Assembly (NCBI GenBank): GCA_030734395.1
Contig: JAUZTG010000029.1
Location: forward strand, 2,418,001 to 2,482,000
Direction of reading: 5' to 3'
From: Sarocladium kiliense
Taxonomy: Eukaryota > Ascomycota > Sordariomycetes > Hypocreales > Sarocladiaceae
Length of the DNA stretch: 64,000 nucleotides
Both the position numbers and the translations under genes were made by a program. The notes beneath the pieces were generated by a model, which worked only from the letters and a program-made list of their open reading frames with translations, had not been told where the DNA came from and made no database searches. This document shows, piece after piece, positions 10,570 through 21,939 of this stretch (position 1 is its first letter; every line of letters starts with the position of its first letter).

Positions 10570-11222
10570 GACGTTGTAGTAGAAGCGTAATGGGTGATTG
10601 TTGGCGTGCAAAAGCAAGTCAATACCGTCCGTAAAGGCTTCTTCATACAAGATCAAAGTAAGGAATCAGAGACATGATAAGGGACCTGGAGTGGGTGTGC
10701 ATAACTAATGTCAATCTAATAAAGATATCAAGACACTCTTTTGTGCGGCCTTTTGAATGCTTTTGTGGATGGACAGCTGGCTACAGGATGAGCGAGCTTA
10801 TCTAGTGTACGTAGCAAAAGGCTGAGCCTCAGCGTAAGGTTTCCTTCGGGGTAGCCTCGCTAGGCAATGCGAGCTCTACTCAAGTTACGGATGGAAGCTA
10901 TCGGCAACTTTCGACTAGCATGCCACGCTTACCCTCCCCTGCAAACTCTCACTTCGTGAGGCTGCTCCATATGGTAATGAACAATGCTGTCCCAAAGCGA
11001 ACCTAGTACTTTTGGAATCCGCGTAAGGTCGATGAGAACGGCGATTAAGTCCGACCCAATGGCTGGAGAGGTTAGTTTGGGGTGCCTGACGGGACTTTGA
11101 CGAAGGACACTCAAGAATACTATGTTCACGTTCACGCTTCCGGCCTCAGCTCCAAATATTCTTGCATTCAACCTTACATCATCCAAAGTAGTTTCCAAGT
11201 TTCGAAGCGAAGAGACATGCAG
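10570..11222. other. intergenic region upstream of the sugar permease
   Basis: It should hold the permease promoter. A 89-codon minus-strand frame at 10929-11198 lacks any recognisable domain and I do not call it a gene. Confidence 0.4.
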
Positions 11223-12254
11223 CTAATTCAGCTCGTGGTTCGACTTGATAGCCTTTGACTTTCCAGTATCGAGCACCACCGCTGGATCCTCCGGGTCACC
11301 ATCACGAGAAACCTCGTTTCCGCGCTTGGTCGTGATCGTAGTCCTAATAGTCATAGCCAGTCAGTACAATGTAAATGAAATATATCAGGGGACAAAGAAG
11401 AAAAGACTCACTTTTCGCCCTTGACGTCCAGAACCTTGCCCTGTGGCTGACCGCTTCCCCAGTTCCAGCTGACTGTGTCTCCCTTCTTCGGGCCCTTCTT
11501 AGGCTTCGCGCCGGAGTCATCGCCACCATCCTCGCCCTCGCCCTCATCCTCCTCTTCCTGTTCCTCGTCGCCATTGTCATCTTTCTTTGTCTTCTTCTGG
11601 CCGTTCTTCTGAGTCCCATTCGACTTAGCCTTCTTCTTGTCATTCTCCTTGTTCTCTTCCCCATCGTCCTCCTCCTCCCCCTCATCGCTCTTGTTTCCGT
11701 TCTGCTTCTTTTCTTGAGCTGATCGGGTTTCGCGCTTCTTGTTCGACCCTTCCTGAGCATCGGAGCTCTTCTTGCGCTTATCACCGGCTTGTTTCTCATC
11801 ACCCTCGTCGTCGTTGTCATCCTCACCACCCTCTCCTCGGGCCTTGAGAGGATCGTGGCCCCAGTTCTTCAGTGACGCGTACGATTTCGTCTTTTTGACT
11901 TCGTCCGCGGACTTTTCGTTGTTCGACTTCTCTTCCTGTGCCAGATGGCGCTTGCTGAAGCAGCATTGTTAGCAGCGGTAGACCTCGGCGATTAACTACT
12001 GACCAGTATGAGACCACCTTGCGCATATGCTGTACCTGGTCGTCTGTGTACTTCTCAGGCTCCTTCTTTGGATTCGCCTTGAGAATCTCGACGATCTTGC
12101 GACCGCTGTCGTGGCCGACCGACTCGCCGTCCTCGTTCTCCTTCGGCCATCCCGCGCTCTGGGAATCGTCCGACTTCAGCCACTTCTCAAGCTCCGAGGC
12201 AGTCATGTTGACCACCTCGTTGAACTCCTTGATGACATCTTTGCTGTCCTTCAT
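11223..12254 (-). CDS. DUF3140 / hypervirulence-associated (HVA) TUDOR-domain protein
   Basis: Three exons (12254-12004, 11954-11412, 11343-11223) with introns of 49 and 68 bases, both GT...AG, give a 304-residue protein. Residues 1-~95 are a DUF3140 domain (NEVVNMTASELEKWL, SGRKIVEIL, YTDDQVQHMRKVVSYCKRHL). Residues ~100-235 are a very charged Lys/Glu/Asp linker with runs of KKK and EEE, probably disordered and nuclear. The C-terminal ~65 residues are an HVA/TUDOR domain (GDTVSWNWGSGQPQGKV, then KRGNEVSRDGDPEDPAVVL). Similar domains occur in bacteria and fungi, and the biochemical role is not established. The domain order, short and clean introns and lack of breaks suggest an active gene. 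The opposite strand over the linker holds a long Arg-rich frame that is a composition artefact. Confidence 0.88.
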
Positions 12255-13061
12255 ATTTGCGGTGAACTGGGGTCTGCTTCAATTGCTGTTGTTTGCTTCG
12301 ATTGGTGCAGTTTCAAGAATCGAGAGAATTGGGACTGCGCTGCAAGGTGACAATTGTTTTACTTCCGACCTGAACTGACTTCCTATCGTTTCTTTATGCA
12401 TAATGAGGTACAGGTATAGCTATTACCCGACCAATTGGTGTCGTCATCCCCGATCGCGCCAGTCACCGCGTCATAGAACAAATGTCAATCACAAGGTTCC
12501 GATCGGTTCGCCCTTGCAGCTCAGCCCATCTCGGGAAATCCCAGCTGGACGGAAACCCCCAGCTATCCAAATGGAGCGGATCGCCCGATCGATCTGAGCT
12601 TGTTCTGTAAGGTACTTACTTCTTCCGGCATGACGTGTTGTGATAGGCATGGCTGACTCCTTGCTGAAGCTTCTCGAGTAAATTGCCGGAAGCGGCCATA
12701 TTTCATTCACGCAGACCGCGACACATGAGGCCAAGAAACGGCTCTTCCCGCATCATTTGGATGGCAATCTATGCGCAAATTGTATTCCGCTATTGACATG
12801 TAGGTTAATTGACTATTTAAGTGAAGTCGAGCTTTCAGAAGGTGAGAGGCGAGTATGGAGCTTTCACGCTTCACGACGCATCCAGCGCTGGGAGTCACGG
12901 CTAACCAAGCGTAATGTTGTCGAACTGGCCAGCTCAATTGCATAAATATGTTCAACGAAACGAATACAAGAAGACAACATTGTCCAAGCTCCTCGCCCTA
13001 AGCCCGTTAACCTACAATGGCTCAGCTATTCTCCGCTCTTCAAACTTTTACCCGTAGCTTC
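12255..13061. other. intergenic, no gene seen
   Basis: It holds the promoter of the HVA gene and the 3' flank of the cutinase gene. No domain-bearing frame is seen on either strand. Confidence 0.5.
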
Positions 13062-13875
13062 TTAGGAGCTGTTGATCTGATCGGCCAACCATCGAGGAGC
13101 ATTGACACGAGCGTCGGTCGTGTAGTAGAAGTGCGAAGGCGCAATGTAGAGAGTGCCACGGCAGACCGCATCACCAGTGTTGCAGTACACCTTCGTCTTA
13201 GATGCCGGAAAATTGGGAATGCCGCCGTTGTTCTGCTGATTCTTGGTGTAGCCGAAGAGAACGACACCCTTGATCTGGTCCTTGATGGTGGAGCTGACTT
13301 CGGATACGGCGTTGGACATGACGGCAGTGCCTTGGCTATTGATGGAGAATGATTAGCTAGTTGATTCCACTGTTAAACGATAAGCAATAGAGGGCTGAGC
13401 TTACCTGTAGCCACCAGCAACAACCCTCGCGTTGGGGCACTTGGTGTTGGCCATCTGGAACATCCGCTTGGCCTCATCGATAGCCTCACGCGAGGTACCA
13501 GCCGGCAAGAAGTTGGCCGACAGAGAAGCATCGTAGGGACCTCCAACACCCTGCACCCAGACATCATTGCGGAAGCGGCTCTCAAGGCCACTTGCGACGT
13601 TGGGGCCAGCACTTGCTCCCTAAGCCAGATAGTCAGCCAGCACATTCTTTCATCACCAGCTATAAGGTGATCGGATTCTTTCATACCATGTTTCCACCTT
13701 CACCGGATGCACGGGCAAAGATGAAGATCACGCTAGGGCAGCTTGAAGAGCTGCCGCTCTCGAGATCAGTTCGGATGCTGGACTGCCTGATCTCGAGGTC
13801 ACGGATCTCGACCTTAACAGCCGGGGCAGCGGCAACAAGCCCAGCGGCGAAGGTAACAATGTTGAAGAACTTCAT
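13062..13875 (-). CDS. secreted cutinase
   Basis: Three exons (13875-13687, 13619-13405, 13335-13062) with 67- and 69-base introns give 225 residues, the usual cutinase length. A signal peptide of ~17 residues (MKFFNIVTFAAGLVAAAPA) is followed by a short propeptide-like stretch. The alpha/beta-hydrolase core has the oxyanion region FARASGEGG, the nucleophile elbow GGYSQG (Ser135, formed across the second intron), the acid in CNTGDAVC (Asp190) and the base in APSHFYY (His203), the classic cutinase triad. Cysteines around the Asp loop match a family disulfide. It hydrolyses cutin and related polyesters outside the cell, so it supports a plant-surface lifestyle. There are no breaks or missing residues. 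Confidence 0.93.
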
Positions 13876-15650
13876 GTTGCTGGTGGAGTGTTGGGAACTC
13901 TGGGTATGGCAGGGCTGAAGAGCTGGGAAAGAAGTTGTCCTTGTCCGAGAGAAGCGAATTGAGCTGGCTCTGATCTCCTTTCTTGATCGTCAGGGAGGGA
14001 GACGGTCCATCTTATTTATGTTGCTCACAAGTATTGGTCTCGAGGGATCCAAAGGCTCTACTGGGCTCCATAATTGCACTGGCACTTAGTGAGCGAGCGC
14101 AAGTTGAAGCCCGTCTGACTCTGCTCCGAGGTGGGAGTGACTCGTATCCATCCCCTGAGTCTGCCTCGGCACCCCAGGACGAGCCAAGACTTAGACAAGA
14201 GCCGGCGTTCTTCTGGATCCAATTCCCGTATAGATTCCCCACACTCGGTATTTGACCCCAGGTTCTCTAGTTGCGTTGTTCCCCCATGCAGGCACGGTTT
14301 CCAGGACCTCGGGACGAGTATCTTAAGTGTCGGGTCACAGAAATTAAGCAAGTCGCATGACATGCAAAGAGTGGCTGTGTGTGAATATGAGACCTACCAA
14401 CATACATGGCACAAGTTTGTGTTCACAGTAGACGCCACGGTTCTGGTGCTCATTAACACGAGTCAGTCCTGTAAGTAGTCCTATCACTCACTTTTCGGCC
14501 AGGCTTAGCGAGTGAGCAGAAGGTTGTTGAAACTCGCAATTGTTTCCCGAAAAAGCGACCAACTCACCGATAAGCATCCATTAACCCCGTTTACACACAC
14601 TCGCTTGTGAGCTTCGTCAAGTTCAACCTTGTTTCCACCATCACAACTGCTCCGACGCGAGGGATGTTTCCGTCCCATAGTTGCGAAGAGGGGAACGATC
14701 GTCGGATCAGCAGCAAGGTGCGGCGTTAGTCTCGCGACTCGACCTGCTTTAGTTATAGCTTCACCTGCCAAACCCCCCTCATGGGAGTCCGAGCGCGGGC
14801 CAGAATAGATACAAGCCGCTGTCCATGGCCTTTAAACTTAAAGACACAGGCTACCCAGCGACCGCTTTCCGAAACAACCGAGCGAAGTATAGGAGGTCAA
14901 AGCGTTGTAATTCTCCTTTTGTATAAGCACCGTTTGAACTCCTGCCCCGCTGGCTAGTTTCTTCATATGACTCCAACCTATTCACAGTAGACCTTATTGT
15001 TTCGGTTTAGCAGCGCATGGCGCATCGGCCTACTAGGGACATGGGCTTCTCCTATGCCGGATACTGTCGCCAGATCGGGAGTTTGTCGCGGAAGAGGGGC
15101 GCTAGAACGGCGCCATGCAGCCCTTCGAACCATTTCTCGGGGTGCATTGAAACAAGATTGCCGACACTGTGCCCGACTTTCCATTCATTCGGTATTGGCG
15201 TTTGTACCTGAATGGACGTGACGATTACACGCTGTCCATCTGCGGGGTGTGCATGGTCTCGTTTCAACATGCCAAGTTGGTCGCGGAGCCGCGGACTCCT
15301 TGCAGTGCAGCAGAGCCACAGCAAACGTGGGTGGCTGGATTCAGCATGAGGGGAAAGACGAGGTTTGGTATGGCCATACTGATATGATTGGACATAGGAA
15401 ACAGCTCAAGATCACGCAGACTTCCTTGCTCGGCTCGGATCATGTACAAGAAGTCCTTTGCCTCGGTCCGCGATGGCGCCTCCTCCTTGGAGGCTGGTTC
15501 GGGTATCTCAGCCTTCGCTCTTTCCTATGTCGCCGCACCTGACCCCTTTGTAGGCTCACCAGACTGTTGATGAAGCAAAAGGCGAATAGCTTAGATTTCT
15601 CCCGGATACTTCGCGGACTGCATTCCGACTGTCCTTAACTATCTGATGAA
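13876..15650. other. 1.8-kb intergenic region, no gene supported
   Basis: The cutinase promoter occupies the left part. Frames of 60-115 codons occur on both strands but overlap each other and show no domain. A minus-strand frame at 15052-15324 is the most protein-like, yet I cannot place it in a family. Confidence 0.45.
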
Positions 15651-16714
15651 TCACGTCCATTTACCTCCGGCTTCGATATCAAAGAGCTGCGGCACCACAT
15701 CAGCCAGACAGTCTCCGAGATCACGCCATTTCAAGTCAAGAACTTGCTCGGTCTCCTTGGAATCGATATTGTACTGCACCCCAGGGTCTCGTGTGCCTGG
15801 CTGCCCGACTGCCATTCTGTCCTGCATTTGCGGCAGCCTCTCGCGGCTGAGATAGACGAGCTGTTGATTCGAGTACATACTAGCTCCTACAAGAAATCTT
15901 GTGCCGCCAGCAGCGGGTACAAGAAGAGATTTTATATGAGCAAGAGCAATATCTCGGACATCAACCCAGACTGGTCCCTTGGTTGGTGGGACAGTGCCGT
16001 TTTCTCCGCCTTTGATGGCTCTCCATACGAGTGCGTTGCTCGTATTGAGCTCGCTAATGCTTTTGGGAACACAGTGAGGCAGAAAGGTACCAAAAGTCAT
16101 GGCTGGACACAAGCTAACCAGGTCGAATGGAGGGCCATGCGTCCTCATGAAGTCCCAAGCAATTCTCTCAGCCGCGACTTTGCTCGCACGATACGCGTCT
16201 GCGACGGTTCTGGCATTCACACCATCTTCGTAGGTTGAAGGGTTCCAGTCGCTCGCGGTGTACACCTTTCCAGGGCTGTGGACTGCGTTTGCATCAAGGA
16301 TGCTCGCGAAGCTGCTGGTATAAACGACCCTGCGAATGCTCGAGATGGGTTCCATCGCCGAGAGCACTGCCCTTGTCCCTCTATCCCGGGGATCATGAGC
16401 TCCCTCTCGAAGTTCGATGCCGCATAGCTGAAAGGGGCTGCCAGGTGAAGGATTGCTTGTGGCTGGTAGGTTTCCAAGGCTTGTCGAATTTTGCTCGCAT
16501 CTGTAATGTCGGCGATCACGACGATTGATACATTGTGGTTATTTCCATGAGATCTTTTGACAGCCTGTGCCTTCGCCTCACTACGCACTGTGCTAACTAC
16601 ACGGTAGCCTCTGCTCAGCAGGCCACTGACACAGTGCTGAGCCAGGAAACCATTTGCTCCGGTGAGAGCAATAGCAGCAGGCGGCTCAACAGCTTTGGCG
16701 ACCCGCGCAGTCAT
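15651..16714 (-). pseudogene. NAD(P)-dependent epimerase/ketoreductase with one-base frameshift
   Basis: The protein is a dihydroflavonol-reductase/3-beta-HSD-like member of the extended SDR family. The N-terminal Rossmann motif is ALTGANGFLAQH (TGxxGxxG), followed by the acidic-strand region VVIADITDAS, ILHLAAPFSY, VVYTSSFASI, and a catalytic Tyr-x-x-x-Lys seen as AYRASK, then LCPAMTFG. The frame changes at about 16373-16377: codons read I-E-G-Q-G-Q, while inserting one base before CAAGG would give the family consensus E-G-T-R-A-V-L and rejoin the downstream frame. No intron can explain a one-base shift. It is either a recent pseudogene or a sequencing/assembly error, since the rest looks well conserved. 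The start is taken at the Met at 16714; a Met at 16780 is in frame upstream. Confidence 0.75.
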
Positions 16715-18224
16715 GTTGTCAAGCCTGGAAATGGATGTCGGGCGGAAGCCGAGCTCTCCCAAGGGCATGGGCCATAGCACGAGTCATATATGCTCCATGC
16801 CTATATAGATAAATCAGCCGAGCGCGGACCATCATTCAGCATCACTTTCCCATTGGTGTGGATTAATGGAACCATCGCTTGCACCAGTTGAGCTGCCACA
16901 GACACCACCAGCCTTGAGCATGTCCTGAAGTAGGCGGTTCGTGTATTCCCCTTAACATTTGTCAAGGGGTAAAGACCATTGACAGGCAATGGGGAGCCGT
17001 TCTCCTCCCAGAGAATGCATCCGTCGGACTTCGAACTGTCACTGTCAGCGAAGCGGGAAGGCAACCCAAAGCCCTGAGCTCAATGAACTCCACGGAGGGG
17101 AGCCAGGACTGGGCGGCTGCGGGGCTACGAATCCCGCGTATTCGTCAATCAGCTCTCTGTCATGTTCTTGAAATTACTGAATGACAATGATACGGACACC
17201 TTCTTTTTCTAATTCATTACCTTGCTCTTTCGTTGTATTCTTGCGCCAGAGTAATGAATGATCTTAGGCCTCGCCTCCCGACTGCCAGTCCTCTCTCCGC
17301 CCCTCGGCGAATCAGATGAATTCGACAGCAGAAATGACTTTTATGTCGTATGAGTCTCAAATCTCTCAATTCTGTCGTGTGTATCCCGTCACAAAGCAAC
17401 ATCATTTGAGGTTGCGCCGTGGTTCAGCTCTGGGGTCGTGGCGCACCTGACCCACACTGGCCGTCGGATCTGGGGTTGTGATAGTAAGGTCAGGACGGCC
17501 CAGGAACGATTTCGATGTAGGCCGCGGAGTTCTTAGAGTTTTGGCACACTGCATCACCATGCCGGAGAATCTGGAATTCTTGTTGGCCGATTCGTCAGCA
17601 TAGTATCAGTCTCAAGCCGCTGCATTTGTTATTGAAGTTTGTTGGGCAGGCAAGTTGAAGGTTTTTTCCAATGAACACTTTAGCTTGAGCTGTGCTCACC
17701 TGGATATATGGGATGACATTGCCCTAATGTTAAAATGGGAAGTTGCCAAATAATCACCTTCACTAGTGGGTTGGACATAATGGCGATCATTTGAATTCTG
17801 CGAAACTTGCCTTGAATGGCATATGGTGCTCCTTGCCCTGACAGTCTTGGCAAGGCGCTCATCTACATGAGACTGACATCTTTCGCCGCTAGCAAGGGCC
17901 AGAACATCCGGATGTCCAGCAAACAACCTCTACCTTGTTTGAGGTACACTCTGTCGTGCTTGTTTGGGGTTGCATTACGTGGCTCAAGTCGTTCAGTGTG
18001 GGAAAGCACTTAGCATTGTGTTCTTACCTCGATCTTGTGAGAACAAGCTGCCGCAGGATGGTAATTGCAAGTACTGCATTTGTTGCACAAGGGTTCGTTT
18101 TGGCCTATGCCTTGGGAATACTATCGCCGAGAAGATAGAATCATTACGATCATCTCTGCGTATTAACTTTCCAAGATTCCCTTTCATATCCTCATTGTAA
18201 ACATTACAACCACATGGCAACCGC
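16715..18224. other. intergenic, no gene supported
   Basis: Only short frames occur on both strands, with no family signature. The stretch contains the upstream flank of the broken reductase and the 3' flank of the tandem zinc-cluster regulator. Confidence 0.45.
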
Positions 18225-20165
18225 CTAAAACACCACCAACCCATGCATCTCCTCGTACCGAATCTTCGCCCAATTCACCACAGAACCAACTTCCGTCGCC
18301 TCTCCACCAGCCTCGTCTCTTCTCCTCCAAACACGTTCAACCAACTGCCTCGCGTTATACACATATCCAAATCCACACGTTCTCTCCATCACCATGAGTT
18401 TATCCTGTACCACTACACGTTGCTCAAGGGTTTGGCACGCGCCACCGGCCATGACCAGCGGGAATAGGAGGCACGCCTCCAATGGGCTGCCGTACCGAAT
18501 GCTTTGTACTGAGTTCAGAATGGTGGTGACTGCATGATGAACCGGTGAATCATGGATGTTGTAACCTTCGATGACTTGATGGAGACGCAGACGTAAAGCA
18601 TACTCGTACGCCATGGTGGCGTGGTGAACATCGTCCGCAGAGCTTGCGTCATTGATGGATGAGGAAGAGGACATCCGCGTGGTGTTGGTAGTGGCGCTAT
18701 TCCTGCGAGTGTTTGACCAGGTGTTGAGCATGTCTTCGACCACAGCAGCTTCTTCTCGGAAGCGGGCTTCAGACACGGCATCGACACGATACTTTCGCTT
18801 ATCCGCCAACGTGTTCACCTGGTCTACAAGGTGAAATAGCTCTTTCGGAATGCCGTATACAGCTGAGTCATCTTCCTCAGGCGAAGAAGCGAGTCCCTCA
18901 AGGGCTCTGGCCTCTTCTTCCTCGCTTTCAATCAGTGGCGGTCGACAAGTGGACGTCGTAGCGGCTGAGTCTAGGAAGCGAGACAAGCGTAGCAAGAACT
19001 GATAATGCCCTGTCCAGGAGTCTCCATGCTGCCGTCGCAGTGCCGAAAGAAGCCTCTTTGCGCCGTTCAGGTGAACTTCCCAGCCTTGGCTCGACCCATC
19101 GAACAGCTCTGTCATACACAGCAGCAAGCTGCTCACAAGCGCAATATCGGCGCTCATTTTGTTAACATGTGGCAAGAGCTGAGCCAAAGACTGCTGAGCT
19201 TTGCTTTTATGAACAAGTCCTCTGTTGGCCATACTGGGCTGCATCTTCCTCCAGTGGTTCCCTGAGAGTGCCAAGATGCAATGAAGCACCAGGTCGTTCG
19301 ACTGCGCCATAGGGAGGAGGTAGTGATTATACGGGTTCGAAGTCGATGGTCTTCTCGAGAGAATACCTGATACGACGGAGGTATAGTGATTGAAGAGAGC
19401 GCGGTCGACCGGAGACGAGAGTTGTGGTATGATGTGAGGGACGTAGGTACTCAGTGTCATGCTCGAGACGGAATCTGGTGGGCTGCCGTCACTGCTTAGA
19501 CCTGAGCCCGAGTCGTACCATGGCAGCTCCGGTGAGACACCACTCCACATCATATTCTCGACTGGACCCAAATCCATCTCTGTCGACTTGGCCAGTGGTA
19601 GTGTAGCATTCGGCTCAGGATGCCCATTGACTGATCCACTTGCCGAGCCGCTCCCGGAGCTGGAATCTGGGCTGTAGCCGTGCGTATATTCCTCCTTGAT
19701 GATAACATCAGTCGCCATCGTTGCCATCTGCAGCATGACCTCGTCTGTAGGTGAAAGAGAAAGCCCATCTGTAGTCGTATTCACTGTAGGCGGTGCGCGA
19801 GACGCAGCCATAGCCTTGCTAACGGCGCCTCGTTGCCTCTCCAGTGGCCAAACGCAATCCAGACATAATCTACGACAGTCGCCGCAGCTGGGTTTGATCT
19901 CGTCACACTTCTTTTTCCTCTTCTTACACATCAGGCAGCCAGTCTGTACCCTTCGTATCCGAGCCTTGGGCAGTTGCGCGTCGTTGTCTAGGTGTAGAGT
20001 GGCATCGCCTCCGTTGATCGTGAGGCCGTTCGGCGCGCGGACAGTGGTATCGCGAGGTCGACACGGCAGGCTGAGTCGCGTACAGCGTGAGCAGGGGAGA
20101 GAGCCATCGCAGGCCTGCTTGATCTGGGCGCAGCGATGGCACACCGGCCGTCTGTCAGCGCCCAT
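18225..20165 (-). CDS. transcription factor with two tandem Zn2Cys6 clusters
   Basis: This is a single-exon 646-residue ORF. Residues 9-35 form a complete binuclear cluster: Cys at 9, 12, 19, 25, 28, 35 (C-x2-C-x6-C-x5-C-x2-C-x6-C). Residues 77-104 form a second complete one: Cys 77, 80, 87, 94, 97, 104 (C-x2-C-x6-C-x6-C-x2-C-x6-C), preceded and filled by a basic Arg/Lys patch (CKKRKKKC). Most fungal zinc-cluster regulators have only one. After a Ser/Gly-rich linker with acidic patches (~150-235), the C-terminal ~400 residues look like a fungal-specific regulatory domain (Fungal_trans_2/DUF3468 type: ALFNHYTSVVSGIL, LLCMTELFDGSSQGWEVHLNGAKRLL, then helices with ARQLVERVW). It is nuclear and DNA-binding by family. 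Nearby metabolic genes are candidate targets. Confidence 0.88.
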   Translation of the reverse strand: MGADRRPVCHRCAQIKQACDGSLPCSRCTRLSLPCRPRDTTVRAPNGLTINGGDATLHLDNDAQLPKARIRRVQTGCLMCKKRKKKCDEIKPSCGDCRRLCLDCVWPLERQRGAVSKAMAASRAPPTVNTTTDGLSLSPTDEVMLQMATMATDVIIKEEYTHGYSPDSSSGSGSASGSVNGHPEPNATLPLAKSTEMDLGPVENMMWSGVSPELPWYDSGSGLSSDGSPPDSVSSMTLSTYVPHIIPQLSSPVDRALFNHYTSVVSGILSRRPSTSNPYNHYLLPMAQSNDLVLHCILALSGNHWRKMQPSMANRGLVHKSKAQQSLAQLLPHVNKMSADIALVSSLLLCMTELFDGSSQGWEVHLNGAKRLLSALRRQHGDSWTGHYQFLLRLSRFLDSAATTSTCRPPLIESEEEEARALEGLASSPEEDDSAVYGIPKELFHLVDQVNTLADKRKYRVDAVSEARFREEAAVVEDMLNTWSNTRRNSATTNTTRMSSSSSINDASSADDVHHATMAYEYALRLRLHQVIEGYNIHDSPVHHAVTTILNSVQSIRYGSPLEACLLFPLVMAGGACQTLEQRVVVQDKLMVMERTCGFGYVYNARQLVERVWRRRDEAGGEATEVGSVVNWAKIRYEEMHGLVVF

Positions 20166-21939
20166 GGCGGTAAAGGCGAACAGGAACCAGTCGTTGAGGT
20201 TGCGCTTGGTTGTTCAACGTCGCAAGGCTGATGATGGACGTTCTGCAGATTCAATGTCCCGTAACTGGCGCGGATCCCAGTCGTTCGGTAGGATCGACAG
20301 AACTGAGATGCGATGGTGTGTGGATAGACTCTAGGATAGAGAACCGCAGATTCGCGAAACGCACGGGGTCGATGAGGGCCATGCGATGGGGTCTCCAAGA
20401 ACGGCTGACCAAGTCCCTGGATGCAACTAGCGGTAGTGGGTGCCGGTGGCGGAGAGTCTGCGCTATGATGGACAGACAGCCGGCCCTCTGACAAGGACTA
20501 CCGAGGAATGGGCATGGCTTGATCCCAAGGCGTGAAAATATGGAAAGGCTGAGAGTAGGTGGTGTAGGGTGACGATTGTGGTGGTGGCAGTGACAGCAGC
20601 CTGGCGAACCCCGGATCGGGAGACGCCGTCAGAGAGAGAGAGAGCTGCTGTTAGCAGCAGCATGTAAAGTCGCAGGGTGCATTAGCGGCAATAAGGTTGC
20701 CAATAGCCGCAGCCCGCATAGCAGTGGTACCTACGTGTTGGTAGCGGGATCGCCACACCCGGATCGCCATTGACCGTCTAAGGAGCCACTGATGCCAATG
20801 GCTTTTTTCTTTGAGGCTGCGGTGCCGAGAGAACTAGTGACGGGTGACAAGTACGAAGTTCCCGAGGATTGTCGCGAGCCCTATGAGTTTCCAACCCTAT
20901 GGTAACTGGTGACTCGGTACCCGCCTCTGCTAACAGTCCAGAAGAGCCGTCTGGAGAAAGAGGATAGCGTGAGCCATGATCGTCATGGTTAGTGCCACCA
21001 GACTCCATAAGGTGTGCATTGGCTTTGGACGGAAACAGCAAATGGATCCCCGTGATGGGGGGAGGGGAAACCCTGGACTACCTTAGGGTCTCTGAGGCTG
21101 TTGAACATGCCAGTCATCACCACATCTGACAATGATGTCAGAAAATGAAGTTTTTGACACTTGAAATTGTCAGAAGACCTCGATGCTAATGCTGTGCTGT
21201 TCTCCGGGATCCATTATTTAGAAGCTGATGATTGTGAAGTCGGCATTCCCGGATCCTGAGACTCACACTTAACTGGGCAACGACACCCTGTCTGTCCACA
21301 TGTACGCTCTTGTTTCTGCCCTGGCTCCTCGGAGCGACTTTAGACGTAGTCGCATATGGCTGAGTGTTTAGCCACTTTCGCTACCGCTGATTCTCCTCGG
21401 GCAACACAAGGACGGAGCGACTCGATACACGGGGGCTGAACAGACTCCAGCGCGAATCCAGAACGAGCTTGGTGCAATGTTGCAACTCTGTGATTCGGAT
21501 CCGCAGAACACGCGTTGTCGTGCACTGAAGTAAATGCAAGTAAACCATTGCCTGCTGGACTTTGCATACGATGACTGGCCGCAGTGAACGAATAATGTTG
21601 CGAAAGGCGTTGTTCGCAATTGTAAGATTACAATTGACGTGCCTGAAGTCAATTGGACCGCTGAAAATGCATCTGGGAGCTCACACTGGACTCTCTGTGG
21701 GGCACAAATTCATGATCCGGAGGCGTTCATCGTTTCACCACGATCCATCATCTTGTTCTCCCGGAACATAGAAGCCGTGCAGCTTAAGCCGCAAATCCAC
21801 GCACTAGCCTCAAGACCAGTCTAAAATTACGAATGGCGAGACTCTCTGAAGAGGGGCACAACAGAAGCAACGACGCCACCCATGTTTGCACGTCCAATTT
21901 GCTGCCAAGGAATAGAATGCTATGTATGCGAGTACGTCG
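20166..21939. other. intergenic region, promoter of the tandem-zinc-cluster gene
   Basis: No gene is supported; the longer frames at 19988-20494 and 21340-21652 overlap on both strands without domains. A short GA microsatellite (AGAGAGAGAGAG) lies near 20632-20646. Confidence 0.45.

Noticed and set aside
10929..11198. 89-codon ORF between the permease and HVA genes
   Set aside because: No recognisable domain, and it lies in the expected promoter region.
11344..11829. 161-codon Arg-rich minus-strand frame over the HVA gene linker
   Set aside because: It is the +1 frame of the Lys/Glu repeat-rich linker of the real gene. The Arg/Met/Thr-only composition is an artefact.
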